Positions 40,653 to 50,133 of a DNA stretch of 64,000 bases are shown here, piece by piece. The notes beneath the pieces are model-generated. The model saw only the letters and a list, made by a program, of their open reading frames with translations. It had not been told where the DNA came from and did not search any database. This DNA is from Bradyrhizobiaceae bacterium PARB1 (GTDB lineage Bacteria; Pseudomonadota; Alphaproteobacteria; Rhizobiales; Xanthobacteraceae): positions 389,876 to 453,875 of the forward strand of contig NKIY01000004.1 in assembly GCA_002256345.1 (NCBI GenBank). Reading direction: 5' to 3'. The first letter of the stretch is position 1. Every line of letters starts with the position of its first letter. The translations under genes and the position numbers were made by a program.

Positions 40653-41107
40653 CCGCCGCCATCACCGTCGATGTCCAGCAATTGCCCCATGGCACGGGCC
40701 TGCCGCTGCCGGCCTATCAGACCGCGCATGCCGCCGGCATGGATCTGCTGGCGGCGGTACCGGATTCCTCCCCGGTGATCATCGAGCCCGGCAAGTATGT
40801 GATGGTGCCGACGGCGCTGAGCATTGCGCTGCCACCTGGCTATGAGGCGCAAGTGCGCCCGCGCTCGGGGCTTGCGGCGAAGCACGGCATCACAGTGCTG
40901 AATTCACCCGGCACGATCGACGCGGATTATCGCGGCGAGATCGCCGTGCTGCTGATCAATCACGGCAGCGCAGCCTTCGCGATCAAGCGCGGAGAAAGAA
41001 TCGCGCAGATGGTGATCGCGAAAGTGGAGCAGGCGGAACTCGTGGCGGTGACGAGCCTGAGCGAGACCGGTCGCGGCGCCGGCGGGTTCGGTTCGACGGG
41101 AAGGTAG
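40649..41107 (+). CDS. dut: dUTP diphosphatase
   Basis: A 152-residue trimeric dUTPase. All five motifs are visible: [40 protein letters not shown] and the C-terminal [10 protein letters not shown] arm that closes over the substrate. ATG overlaps the coaBC stop by four bases, so the two genes are translationally coupled, a common pairing in bacteria. Confidence 0.97.
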   Translation: MTAAITVDVQQLPHGTGLPLPAYQTAHAAGMDLLAAVPDSSPVIIEPGKYVMVPTALSIALPPGYEAQVRPRSGLAAKHGITVLNSPGTIDADYRGEIAVLLINHGSAAFAIKRGERIAQMVIAKVEQAELVAVTSLSETGRGAGGFGSTGR

Positions 41108-41111
41108 GGCT

Positions 41112-41237
41112 CGTGTCCCGGGCGCGCCGCAGCGTGCAACGCCGCTGCGCAGAACCAGGACCGTATCGGAGCTCCGGCGTTCGTGACGGTCCCGGCTCTG
41201 CGAAGCGGCACTGCGTGCCGCATAGCGTCCGGGACAA
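41112..41237. repeat. Intergenic repeat family A, copy 2 (opposite orientation)
   Basis: Starts CGTGTCCCGGGCGCGCCGCA and ends CGTCCGGGACAAAG. It matches the reverse complement of the 28817-28945 element, including the ACGGTCCCGGCTCTGCGAAG block. It takes up the first part of the 327-base gap between dut and divL; the rest of that gap (41238-41434) presumably holds the divL promoter. Confidence 0.8.
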
Positions 41238-41434
41238 AGAAACTCCGTGCCGGAGCGAGTCTTTTCGCCACACTCTCCGCAATTCGATTCAAACACCGGC
41301 CCTTTTCTTAACCCCCTGATTCACGTTCACGGTCTGGACTCTTACCCGGCGACTCCCGAAGCAGATATTCTCCACCGATTCGTTTGAGGTGGTGCGGGGA
41401 CCGCCTGGGGAGTCGTGCAGTTTTGGGGCGAAGA

Positions 41435-43948
41435 ATGTCAGGCGTGATCGCGGCGATGCGTCGGACCTTGCTCTCATGCACTGCCATGGTGCGTGACGGG
41501 CTCGTCGGCGTCGGTACGTCCGCCATGCTCGCCACCAGCGCACTCGCCGCCGAAGACGCGCCGCTGACGCTTGCCGGCCTGCTCGATCTCGACCGCCAGG
41601 ACATCGCCGCCCTCACCACCGGCGGCGCCGTGCTCGGCTTTTCCGTGGTCTGCGCGATCCTGCTGATGCGCAACCGCCAGCGTGCCGCGCGCACCGAGAC
41701 CAAGCTGCGCAACGAACTCCACGCGCTGCAGACCGAAACCGACCGTTATCGCGCGCTGCTGTTCACGGAACCGCAGGTGCTGATTTCCTGGGCCGCCGGC
41801 GAAACCCGCCCCGAGATTTCCGGCGACACCGCGATCATGATGTCGCAGGATCCGCAGGCGCATCAGCCACAGCGCATCCTCGCTTTCGGCACCTGGCTGC
41901 CGCCGGAACCGGCCCTGCGCATGGATCACGCCGTCGATGCGCTGCTCGATGCCGGCGAAGGCTTCGTCCTCAATCTCACCACCACGACCGGCCGCGCCAT
42001 CGAGGCGATGGGCCGCGCCATCGGCGGACAGGCGATCCTGCGCATCCGCGAACTTTCGGGCCTGCGCCGCGAGCTCGCCGAAATGACGCTGCGCTACCGT
42101 GAGCTGGCGGAGGAAAGCGACACGCTGCGCGGCTTCGCCAATGCGGCACCGACGCCGATCTGGGCGCACCATGCGGATGGCCGACTGGCTTTCGCCAATG
42201 CCGCTTATATGCGCGCCACCGAAGCCACTGACGCCGCCGACGCCATCGCCCGCAATCTTGAACTGCTGGACAGCGACCATCGCGCCAGCCTCGCGCGCGC
42301 GCTCAACGACAACCAACCTTTCGCCGCGCGCGTACCGATTGTGATCTCCGGCGAGCGCAAGATTTTCGACGTGCACGCCGCCCGCGTCGGCACCGGCAGT
42401 GCGGGCATGGCGATCGACGCCTCGGAAGCCGCCGCATTGAAGGCCGCGCTGATCCGCATGGCGGAGGCGCATCGCCGCACGCTGGATCAGCTCTCCTCCG
42501 GCGTGGCCGTGTTCGATGGTCAGCGCCGGCTCGCTTTCTACAACGACGCCTATCGCCGGCTATGGGATCTCGACAGGGTCTTTCTGGATGGCAATCCCGA
42601 CGATTCCAGCGTGCTCGACCGCCTTCGTGCTGCACGAAAACTGCCGGAACAGCCGAATTTCCGCGCCTGGAAGACCAAACTGCACGAAGCCTATCACGCG
42701 GTCGAGGCGCATAAGGACGTCTGGTATCTGCCGGACGGCCGCGCGCTCTCCATCGTCACCACACCGAATCCCGAAGGCGGCGTCACCTATCTGTTCGACG
42801 ATGTCACCGAGCGGCTTGATCTCGCCCGCCGCTTCGACGGCCTGATCCGCGTTCAGCGTGAAACGCTCGACGCGCTCGGCGAGGCCGTCGCCGTGTTCGG
42901 CAGCAACGGACGCGCACAACTGTTCAATCCCGCTTTCGCCAGGATGTGGCGACTCTCGAACGAGGCGCTGGAACAGCAGCCGCATATCGAGATGGTCGTG
43001 ACCTGGTGCAAGCCGCTCTTCGACGAGCCGCTGGTGTGGCAGGCGATCCGCGGCGCCATTACCTCCATCGACAACCGCGCACCGGTGCCGCTGAAGATGG
43101 AACGCAAGGACGGCAGCGTGCTGGCCTGCATGTGCATGCCGCTGCCCGACGGCGCCACCATGCTTACCTTCCAGGACATTTCCGACGCCGAGAATGTCGA
43201 GCGCGCGCTGCGCGAGCGCAACGAGGCGCTGGAAGCGGCCGACCAGATGAAGGTGGATTTCGTCCACCACGTCTCCTACGAGCTGCGCTCGCCGCTCACC
43301 ACCATCATCGGCTTCGCGCATCTGCTCAGCGATTCGTCCACCGGACCGCTGCTTACCAAGCAGGCCGAATATCTCGACTACATCACCACCTCCACCTCGG
43401 CGCTGCTGGCGATCATCAATAACATTCTCGATCTCGCCACCATCGATGCCGGCGCCATGTCACTCAATCTCGGCCCGATCGATATCCGCAAGACCATCGA
43501 TGCCGCTGCCGAAGGCGTGCAGGATCGCCTCGCGCGCGACCGCATCGCACTGCAGGTGAATGTCGCAGCTGACATCGGCAGTTTCATCGGCGACGAAAGC
43601 CGCGTGGTGCAGGTGCTGTACAATCTGCTCGCCAATGCGGTCGGCTTCGCACCGCACGATTCAGCGGTGACATTGAAAGCCGCTCGCACGGAACATATGA
43701 TCACCTTCTCGGTAACCGATCGCGGCCCGGGCATTCCGCTGGAGAAGCAGGACAAGGTGTTCGACTGGTTTGAGAGCCACGCTAACGGATCGCGCCATCG
43801 CGGCGCCGGACTAGGCCTCTCGCTCGTTCGCTCCTTCGTCGAGCTGCATGGCGGCAAGGTAAGAATCGATTCCGCGGTGGGACGCGGCACCACGGTGAGC
43901 TGCGACTTCCCCCTCGACCAATCCGCACACCGCAACGCGGCCGAATGA
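41435..43948 (+). CDS. divL: DivL-type PAS sensor kinase with tyrosine at the phospho-acceptor site
   Basis: An 837-residue membrane-anchored kinase. A signal/TM region is near residues 15-75 (GGAVLGFSVVCAILLMRN), followed by three or four PAS domains (residues 90-570). The H-box reads HHVSYELRSPLTTIIGF: Y615 replaces the phospho-accepting histidine, the hallmark of DivL, which controls CckA and CtrA in the cell cycle. The ATPase motifs are intact: N box NLLANAVGF, DRGPGIPLEKQDKVFDWF and GAGLGLSLVRSF. ATG 41435 is chosen over 41384 because the latter adds an arginine-rich stretch. It overlaps tsaE-amgK by four bases. Confidence 0.88.
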   Translation: MSGVIAAMRRTLLSCTAMVRDGLVGVGTSAMLATSALAAEDAPLTLAGLLDLDRQDIAALTTGGAVLGFSVVCAILLMRNRQRAARTETKLRNELHALQTETDRYRALLFTEPQVLISWAAGETRPEISGDTAIMMSQDPQAHQPQRILAFGTWLPPEPALRMDHAVDALLDAGEGFVLNLTTTTGRAIEAMGRAIGGQAILRIRELSGLRRELAEMTLRYRELAEESDTLRGFANAAPTPIWAHHADGRLAFANAAYMRATEATDAADAIARNLELLDSDHRASLARALNDNQPFAARVPIVISGERKIFDVHAARVGTGSAGMAIDASEAAALKAALIRMAEAHRRTLDQLSSGVAVFDGQRRLAFYNDAYRRLWDLDRVFLDGNPDDSSVLDRLRAARKLPEQPNFRAWKTKLHEAYHAVEAHKDVWYLPDGRALSIVTTPNPEGGVTYLFDDVTERLDLARRFDGLIRVQRETLDALGEAVAVFGSNGRAQLFNPAFARMWRLSNEALEQQPHIEMVVTWCKPLFDEPLVWQAIRGAITSIDNRAPVPLKMERKDGSVLACMCMPLPDGATMLTFQDISDAENVERALRERNEALEAADQMKVDFVHHVSYELRSPLTTIIGFAHLLSDSSTGPLLTKQAEYLDYITTSTSALLAIINNILDLATIDAGAMSLNLGPIDIRKTIDAAAEGVQDRLARDRIALQVNVAADIGSFIGDESRVVQVLYNLLANAVGFAPHDSAVTLKAARTEHMITFSVTDRGPGIPLEKQDKVFDWFESHANGSRHRGAGLGLSLVRSFVELHGGKVRIDSAVGRGTTVSCDFPLDQSAHRNAAE

Positions 43949-45468
43949 ACGCGCCTTTCACTTTCTCGCTCGCATTGCCCAACGAGGCGGCCACAGCAGC
44001 ATTGATGGCCGACCTTGCGCTGCTGATCGGCGCCGGCGATGTGATCACGCTGTCCGGCGATCTCGGCGCCGGCAAGACATCGGCAGCGCGGGCGATGATC
44101 CGCTATCTCGCCGGCGACGACGAGCTGGAAGTGCCGAGCCCCACCTTCACGCTGGCGCAGAGCTACGAGCTGCCATCCTTTCCGCTGGTGCACGCGGATC
44201 TCTATCGCATCGCCGATCCCGGCGAGATGGAGGAGATCGGCCTCTCTCCGCTGCCCGACGGCACCGTGGCACTGATCGAATGGCCGGAGCGGGCTGAAGG
44301 CGATCTGCCCGCCGATCGCATCGATATCGCACTGACACATCGGCCCGCGCTCGGCTCGCTGGCGCGCGCGGCGGAGATCACCGGCCATGGCAAGGCCGTG
44401 GCAATCGTGCAGCGGCTTCAGGCGCTGCGCGAATTTCTCGCCCAGGCAGGCTATCTCGACGCAGAGCGCAGGCGCATGGCGGGCGATGCTTCGACGCGCT
44501 CATATGCACGGCTGATCCAGGGGGACGATGTCTTCATCCTGATGAATGCACCGAAGCGGCCGGACGGCGCGCCGGCCTATGGCGGCAAGTCCTATAGTGC
44601 AGCGGTACATCTCGCCGAAGATGTGAAGCCGTTCGTCGCCATCGCGAACGGACTGCGCGCGCGCGGGATTTCCGCACCGGCGATCCATCATGCCGATCTC
44701 GATACGGGATTCCTGATCACGGAAGATTTTGGCACGGAAGGCGTGATCGACGGATCGCCGCCCGCACCGGTCATCGAGCGCTATCAGGCGGCGACAGACA
44801 TGCTGGCGGTGCTGCATGGCAAGGCTCTGCCGGACACGCTGCCGCTCCTGCCACATCATGACTATGCGATCCCTGTCTTCGACACCGAAGCGCTGCTGAT
44901 CGAAGTAGGTCTGATGCCGGAATGGTATCTGCCCGATCGCGGCGCGGCGCCGGGCGAAGTGCTGCAGGCGGAGTTCTTTGCGCTGTGGCGCGATCTTCTG
45001 ACCTCGATCGAAAGCGCGCCGCGCACCTGGGTGCTGCGCGATTTCCATTCACCCAACATGATCTGGCTGCCGGAGCGTGACGGCATCAATCAGGTCGGCG
45101 TGATCGACTTTCAGGATACGGTGCTGGGTCCTGCCGCCTATGATGTCGTGTCGCTGCTGCAGGACGCGCGTATCGATGTGCCCGAAGATATCGAACTCGC
45201 GATGCTGTCCCGCTACATCAAGGCGCGGCGCGCGGCGGAGCCAGACTTCGATGCGGCCGCTTTTGCGGAGCTCTATGCGATCATGTCGGCGCAGCGGAAC
45301 ACGCGGCTGCTCGGCACATTCGCCCGGCTGAATCGCCGCGACGGAAAGCCGCATTACCTGAAACACCAGCCACGCATCTGGACCTATCTCAATCGCTCGC
45401 TGGCGCATCCGCGGCTGGCGGAGTTTCGCGCGTGGTACGAGCGGCATGTACCGGCGCCGGGGGGATAG
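43945..45468 (+). CDS. Fusion of TsaE (tRNA t6A) and AmgK-like amino-sugar kinase
   Basis: A 507-residue two-domain protein. Residues 1-150 are TsaE, the ATPase of tRNA threonylcarbamoyladenosine synthesis, with Walker A G38-DLGAGKT45, VPSPTFTLAQSY and HADLYRI. Residues 165-507 are an aminoglycoside-phosphotransferase-fold kinase of the AmgK type: RRRMAGDASTRSYARL, catalytic LRDFHSPNMIW and GVIDFQDTVLGP. AmgK phosphorylates N-acetylmuramate and N-acetylglucosamine at C1 for recycling to UDP-MurNAc, and murU follows 624 bases later, which supports the call. Both parts are in one open frame. Confidence 0.9.
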   Translation: MNAPFTFSLALPNEAATAALMADLALLIGAGDVITLSGDLGAGKTSAARAMIRYLAGDDELEVPSPTFTLAQSYELPSFPLVHADLYRIADPGEMEEIGLSPLPDGTVALIEWPERAEGDLPADRIDIALTHRPALGSLARAAEITGHGKAVAIVQRLQALREFLAQAGYLDAERRRMAGDASTRSYARLIQGDDVFILMNAPKRPDGAPAYGGKSYSAAVHLAEDVKPFVAIANGLRARGISAPAIHHADLDTGFLITEDFGTEGVIDGSPPAPVIERYQAATDMLAVLHGKALPDTLPLLPHHDYAIPVFDTEALLIEVGLMPEWYLPDRGAAPGEVLQAEFFALWRDLLTSIESAPRTWVLRDFHSPNMIWLPERDGINQVGVIDFQDTVLGPAAYDVVSLLQDARIDVPEDIELAMLSRYIKARRAAEPDFDAAAFAELYAIMSAQRNTRLLGTFARLNRRDGKPHYLKHQPRIWTYLNRSLAHPRLAEFRAWYERHVPAPGG

Positions 45469-45481
45469 CACGATCCGTCGT

Positions 45482-45530
45482 GTCCCCTCTCCCGTCTAGC
45501 GAAGCTTCGCTTCGCGCGGATGGGAGAGGG
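45482..45530. repeat. Intergenic hairpin CCTCTCCC/GGGAGAGG
   Basis: Arms CCCTCTCCC and GGGAGAGGG enclose GTCTAGCGAAG and CTTCGC-rich sequence that also self-pairs. It lies in the 173-base gap between tsaE-amgK and the PilZ gene and could act as a terminator-like barrier; there is no T tract. Confidence 0.6.
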
Positions 45531-45641
45531 AGAAGGCCCAATCCTTAACGCAATCTTAGCCACGATCGCCTTACTCTCGTCGCCTGGATCGGCCATGCCT
45601 CGCGTGATGAGGCATGCGGTATTGCGTAAGGATCGGTCAGC

Positions 45642-45962
45642 ATGACGGAACGACGAGCGGATCATCGGGTCGTGTTCGAGCGCGGTTTTCCCGCGCAAAT
45701 GATGGGGATCGACGGCACTTGGCGCCGCGCCTGCATTCTCGAAGACGTCTCCGAAACCGGCGCGAAGCTGACCGTCGAGACCTCGGTCGAAGGCCTCAAT
45801 CTCAAAGAATTCTTCCTGCTGTTGTCGTCCACCGGTCTCGCCTATCGCCGCTGCGAACTCGGCTGGGTCAATGGTGACCAGATCGGTGTGAATTTTCTCA
45901 AACCCGGCGACAGAAAGAAAAAAACCACCAAGCGACCGGAGACCGAAGGCGCCGACGCCTGA
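45642..45962 (+). CDS. Single-domain PilZ protein
   Basis: A 106-residue protein: ERRADHRVVFERGFPAQM holds the PilZ arginine motif (R-x3-R variant), then CILEDVSETGAKL, the D/NxSxxG motif. A basic tail follows. It probably binds c-di-GMP. It stands alone between tsaE-amgK and murU. Confidence 0.8.
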   Translation: MTERRADHRVVFERGFPAQMMGIDGTWRRACILEDVSETGAKLTVETSVEGLNLKEFFLLLSSTGLAYRRCELGWVNGDQIGVNFLKPGDRKKKTTKRPETEGADA

Positions 45963-46092
45963 ATGCCTGGCGCGTAACGGTGTCGCAACGGCGTCATACC
46001 GCCTGCATATCTCTCGATCAGTTTATGCGCGACACCGCGCGCCGTGCTACACTTCAGCCGACGGTTAGAATCGAACACAAAGACTCATCGCT

Positions 46093-46815
46093 ATGTCCGT
46101 GAAACCCACCAAAGCCATGGTTCTCGCTGCCGGCCTCGGGCTGCGCATGCGCCCGCTTACCGAAACCATGCCGAAGCCGCTCGTTGCTGTCGCCGGCCAG
46201 CCGTTACTCGATCATGTGCTCGACAAGCTCGCCGCCGCCGATGTAAGCGAGGCCGTGGTCAATGTGCATTACCTGCCGGACCAGATTATCGATCACGTGA
46301 AGTCGCGCACGGCGCCGAAGGTCATCATTTCCGACGAACGCGATCAGGTGCTCGGCACCGGTGGCGGTGTGGTGAAGGCGCTGCCGCTGCTGGGCGATGC
46401 GCCGTTCTATCATCTGAATGCCGATACGATGTGGATCGACGGCGCGCGACCGAATCTGGCGCGCCTGGCGGAGAGTTTCGATCCGGCAAAGATGGACATC
46501 CTGTTGCTGATGGCGCCGACGGCGAACAGCATCGGCTATACCGGCAAGGGCGACTACGAGATGCGCACCGACGGCACGCTGCGTCGTCGCAAGGAGAACC
46601 AGGTGGTGCCGTTCGTCTATGCCGGCGTCGCGATCCTCTCGCCGGCGATTTTCAAAGATGCGCCGGACGGCGAGTTTTCGCTGACGCAACTGTTCGACCG
46701 CGCCAACGAGGCGGAGCGCCTTTACGGCCTGCGCATGGACGGCCTGTGGATGCATGTCGGCACACCGGACGCCGTGCGTGCCGCAGAAGAAGCGTTCCTG
46801 GCGAGCGTGGCGTAA
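46093..46815 (+). CDS. murU: N-acetylmuramate-1-phosphate uridylyltransferase MurU
   Basis: A 240-residue nucleotidyltransferase that makes UDP-MurNAc from the AmgK product and so bypasses de novo UDP-MurNAc synthesis (the fosfomycin-resistant recycling route). Signature VLAAGLGLRMRPLTETMPKP for nucleotide binding, LGTGGGVVKALPLLG and FYHLNADTMWID. ATG 46093 gives the normal N-terminus. Its pairing with an AmgK domain in the preceding fusion gene supports a complete recycling pathway. Confidence 0.9.
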   Translation: MSVKPTKAMVLAAGLGLRMRPLTETMPKPLVAVAGQPLLDHVLDKLAAADVSEAVVNVHYLPDQIIDHVKSRTAPKVIISDERDQVLGTGGGVVKALPLLGDAPFYHLNADTMWIDGARPNLARLAESFDPAKMDILLLMAPTANSIGYTGKGDYEMRTDGTLRRRKENQVVPFVYAGVAILSPAIFKDAPDGEFSLTQLFDRANEAERLYGLRMDGLWMHVGTPDAVRAAEEAFLASVA

Positions 46816-46820
46816 ATCGC

Positions 46821-46875
46821 GTTTGCCCCAGACGCGGTGCGGTACGCAGTATCGCTTCGCAGAGCCGGGACACGG
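46821..46875. repeat. Truncated family A repeat
   Basis: Carries CTTCGCAGAGCCGGGAC followed by ACGGAG, as found in the middle of the 28817-28945 element, preceded by GACGCGGTGCGG. The outer left end is degraded (GTTTGCCCC in place of GTGTCCCGG). It lies between murU and addB. Confidence 0.6.
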
Positions 46876-46941
46876 AGTATCGCGACTCCCCTCGCACATC
46901 CCGCCATGCCATGATGCGCCGTTCTCCGAATCGGGCCGATC

Positions 46942-49900
46942 ATGCGCGTTTTCACCATTCCATCATCGGCGCCGTTTCTGCGCACGCTGGTCACCGCACT
47001 GGTGGATGGCACGCTGATCGATGGCTTCTCGGCGCGCGACGATCGCGAAAAGCTCGCCACCGTCACGCTCTATCTGCCGACGCGGCGCGCCGGGCGCATG
47101 GCGCAGGAGGCGTTTCTCGACGTGCTCGGCGGCGATGCGGTGCTGCTGCCGCGCATCGTGCCGCTCGGCGATGTCGATGAGGAAGAACTCGCTTTCGCTC
47201 ATGCGGCTGCACCGGATGCACTCGACCTGCCCGACGTTCCGCCCGCGCTCGACGGCCTGCAGCGACGTCTGCTGCTGGCGCGGCTGATCGACTTCTGGGC
47301 GAAGCGGATCAAGCCCGACGATCCCGCACAGGCGCCGCTGGTGGCCTGCGGCCCCGCCTCGATGCTTGCTCTCGGCGACGATCTCGCGCGGCTGATGGAC
47401 GACATGGCGACACGCAAGGTGCCATGGTCGGAACTCGACGCGCTGGTGCCCGATGCGCATGACAAATACTGGCAACTGACGCTCGATTTCCTGAAGATCG
47501 CACGGGAGTATTGGCCGGCCGAGCTCAAGCAACACAATACCATCGAACCGGCCGTGCGCCGCGACCTCCTGATCGATGCGGAAGCCGCGCGGCTGAAGGC
47601 GCACAAGGGCGGTCCGATCATCGCGGCGGGCTCCACCGGCTCGATGCCGACCACCGCGAAATTTTTGCACGCAGTGGCGCAGCTTCCGCAAGGCGCCGTG
47701 GTGCTGCCGGGACTCGATACTGATCTCGATGAAGCGTCCTGGCAATTGATCGGCGGCTCGCGCGACAAACTGGGTTTCGTCGAATCCTCTGCCTCGAACC
47801 ATCCGCAATATGCGCTACATGCGCTGCTGGAACGCTTTGATATCACCCGGCGCGACGTGATCACGCTCGGCAAGCCCGCGCCGCATGGGCGCGAATTGCT
47901 GGCCTCCGAAGCGATGCGGCCGTCCAATGCAACGGCGCAATGGCACAAACGGCTCGCCGAACCCGTAGTGCAGCAGAAAATCGCTGCGGGCATGGCGAAG
48001 CTTTCCGTCATCGCTGCAGCCAATCCGGAAATGGAAGCGCTCAGCATCGCGATCGCGATGCGCGAGGCGCATGAGCAGAAAAAATCCGCCGCACTGGTGA
48101 CTCCGGATCGCGCATTGGCGCGGCGCGTAATGGCGGCGCTGGGACGCTGGAATCTGCTGGTCGACGATTCCGGCGGCGATGCACTGATCGAAACACCGGC
48201 GGGCATTTTTTCCCGGCTTGTTGCGGAAGCTGCGGCCGAGCAACTCGAGCCGGCAACGCTGCTTGCGCTGCTCAAACATCCGCTGTTCCGGCTCGGCGAC
48301 AAGGCCCATGGCTGGAAAGATGCCATCGAAACGTTGGAGCTGGCATTGCTGCGCGGCACGCGGCCGGCGCCGGGCACCGCCGGGCTTAAACAGGATTTCG
48401 CGCGATTTCGCGACGAGCTCGGCAAGCTGCATCGCCGCGAAGCCTCGACGCTGCATGCGGCCGAGCCACGCGCGAAACTCCCCGGGGAAAGACTCGACCG
48501 CGTCGACGATCTGATCGCGGAGCTGCAGACGGCGCTCGCGCCGCTGGAGAGCATTCCTCCGGTCCGGCCGATCGATTTCGCTGCAGTCGCGCAGCGGCAT
48601 CGACAGGCGATCGAATTGCTGTCGAGGGACGACAAAGGCGGCGCCATTGCACTGGCGGGGCGCAGCGGCGGCAATACACTTGCACAGGTCTTCGATGACC
48701 TGCTGGTCATGGAGACGACAGAGGACGGCGGTGAAGATCGCCTGCGTCTCTCCGGCCTGACGCTGCAATTGCGCGACTACCCCGAAGTATTCCAGACCGC
48801 TTTCGGCGACCGCATCGTGCGCCGCGCGGAGGTGGCCGACGCAAGACTCCGCATCTATGGTCAGCTCGAAGCGCGGCTTACGCAATCGGATCGCATCATT
48901 CTCGGCGGACTCGTCGAAGGCGTCTGGCCGCCGTCGCCGCGGATCGATCCATGGCTGAGCCGACCCATGCGCAACCAGCTCGGCCTCGATCTGCCGGAGC
49001 GCCGCATCGGCCTCACCGCCCATGACTTCGTGCAACTGCTCGGCCATGACGAGGTGATCCTCAGCCATGCCGCCAAGGTCGGCGGCGCGCCGGCGGTCGC
49101 CTCGCGCTTCCTGCATCGCATGGAAGCGGTGGCGGGCGAAGAGCGCTGGAACGCCGCGACCAAGGCCGGCGAGACCTATGTGCGCTATGCTGAAAGGCTG
49201 GATCAGCCCGACAAGGTGACGCCGGTCACCCAGCCGGAGCCGAAGCCGCCGCTGATCGCACGGCCGCTGCGCCTCTCGGTCACTGCCATCGAGGACTGGC
49301 TGCGCGATCCCTATTCGATCTATGCGAAATACATTCTCGGCCTCGCGCCGCTCGATCCCGTGGACATGCCGCTGTCCGCCGCCGATCGCGGTTCGGCGAT
49401 CCATGCCTCCATCGGCGATTTCACGCTGGAATTCGGCAAGGCGCTGCCGCCCGATCCTGCCGCCGCGCTACGCCGGATCGGCAAGGCACATTTCGATCCG
49501 CTGATGAGCCGCCCGGAAGCGCAGGCGCTGTGGTGGCCGCGCTTCCTGCGTATCGCGTCATGGTTTGCGAACTGGGAAATCGAACGACGCATCAATGTCG
49601 CCAATATCGATGCGGAAGTGCGCGGCGAGATCGCGATCCCGCTCGACCATGGCCGCATCTTCCGTCTTTCGGCGCGGGCCGACCGGATCGAGCATCGCAC
49701 AGACCGCACCTTCGCGCTGCTCGACTACAAGACCGGCAATCCGCCGACTGGCAAACAGGTGCGCATGGGCCTGTCGCCGCAGCTCACGCTGGAAGCCGCT
49801 ATCCTGCGCGAGGGCGGTTTTCCCGGCATCGCCGCGGGCAGCTCGGTGAGCGAACTCACTTATGTCCGGCTCAGTGGCAACAATCCGCCTGGCGAAGAAA

Positions 49901-50133
49901 AGCCGATCGAGCTGCGCATCGAGCGCAAGGACGAGCCGCAGCATCCAGACGATGCGGCGATCGAGGCGCGCGCCAAGCTGGAGGCGCTGATCCGCAAATT
50001 CGAGGACGAAGCGACAGGCTATACATCGCTCGCGCTCTCCATGTGGTCGAACCGCTACGGCGCCTATGACGATCTCGCCCGCATCAAGGAGTGGTCCGCC
50101 AATGGCGGCGCCTCCGGGGGAGGCGACGCATGA
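46942..50133 (+). CDS. addB: Double-strand break repair protein AddB
   Basis: A 1063-residue subunit of the AddAB helicase-nuclease (RecBCD-like) that resects DNA ends for recombination. The alphaproteobacterial AddB type: an inactivated N-terminal helicase (FTIPSSAPFLRTLVTAL), and a C-terminal PD-(D/E)xK nuclease with RADRIEHRT and FALLDYKTGNPPTGKQV. It overlaps addA by four bases. ATG 46942 is the family start. Confidence 0.95.
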   Translation: MRVFTIPSSAPFLRTLVTALVDGTLIDGFSARDDREKLATVTLYLPTRRAGRMAQEAFLDVLGGDAVLLPRIVPLGDVDEEELAFAHAAAPDALDLPDVPPALDGLQRRLLLARLIDFWAKRIKPDDPAQAPLVACGPASMLALGDDLARLMDDMATRKVPWSELDALVPDAHDKYWQLTLDFLKIAREYWPAELKQHNTIEPAVRRDLLIDAEAARLKAHKGGPIIAAGSTGSMPTTAKFLHAVAQLPQGAVVLPGLDTDLDEASWQLIGGSRDKLGFVESSASNHPQYALHALLERFDITRRDVITLGKPAPHGRELLASEAMRPSNATAQWHKRLAEPVVQQKIAAGMAKLSVIAAANPEMEALSIAIAMREAHEQKKSAALVTPDRALARRVMAALGRWNLLVDDSGGDALIETPAGIFSRLVAEAAAEQLEPATLLALLKHPLFRLGDKAHGWKDAIETLELALLRGTRPAPGTAGLKQDFARFRDELGKLHRREASTLHAAEPRAKLPGERLDRVDDLIAELQTALAPLESIPPVRPIDFAAVAQRHRQAIELLSRDDKGGAIALAGRSGGNTLAQVFDDLLVMETTEDGGEDRLRLSGLTLQLRDYPEVFQTAFGDRIVRRAEVADARLRIYGQLEARLTQSDRIILGGLVEGVWPPSPRIDPWLSRPMRNQLGLDLPERRIGLTAHDFVQLLGHDEVILSHAAKVGGAPAVASRFLHRMEAVAGEERWNAATKAGETYVRYAERLDQPDKVTPVTQPEPKPPLIARPLRLSVTAIEDWLRDPYSIYAKYILGLAPLDPVDMPLSAADRGSAIHASIGDFTLEFGKALPPDPAAALRRIGKAHFDPLMSRPEAQALWWPRFLRIASWFANWEIERRINVANIDAEVRGEIAIPLDHGRIFRLSARADRIEHRTDRTFALLDYKTGNPPTGKQVRMGLSPQLTLEAAILREGGFPGIAAGSSVSELTYVRLSGNNPPGEEKPIELRIERKDEPQHPDDAAIEARAKLEALIRKFEDEATGYTSLALSMWSNRYGAYDDLARIKEWSANGGASGGGDA

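Noticed and set aside
41238-41434. CtrA-binding TTAA-N7-TTAA site before divL
   Set aside because: Only one half, TTAA followed after seven bases by ATTC, is present, so the match is not convincing.
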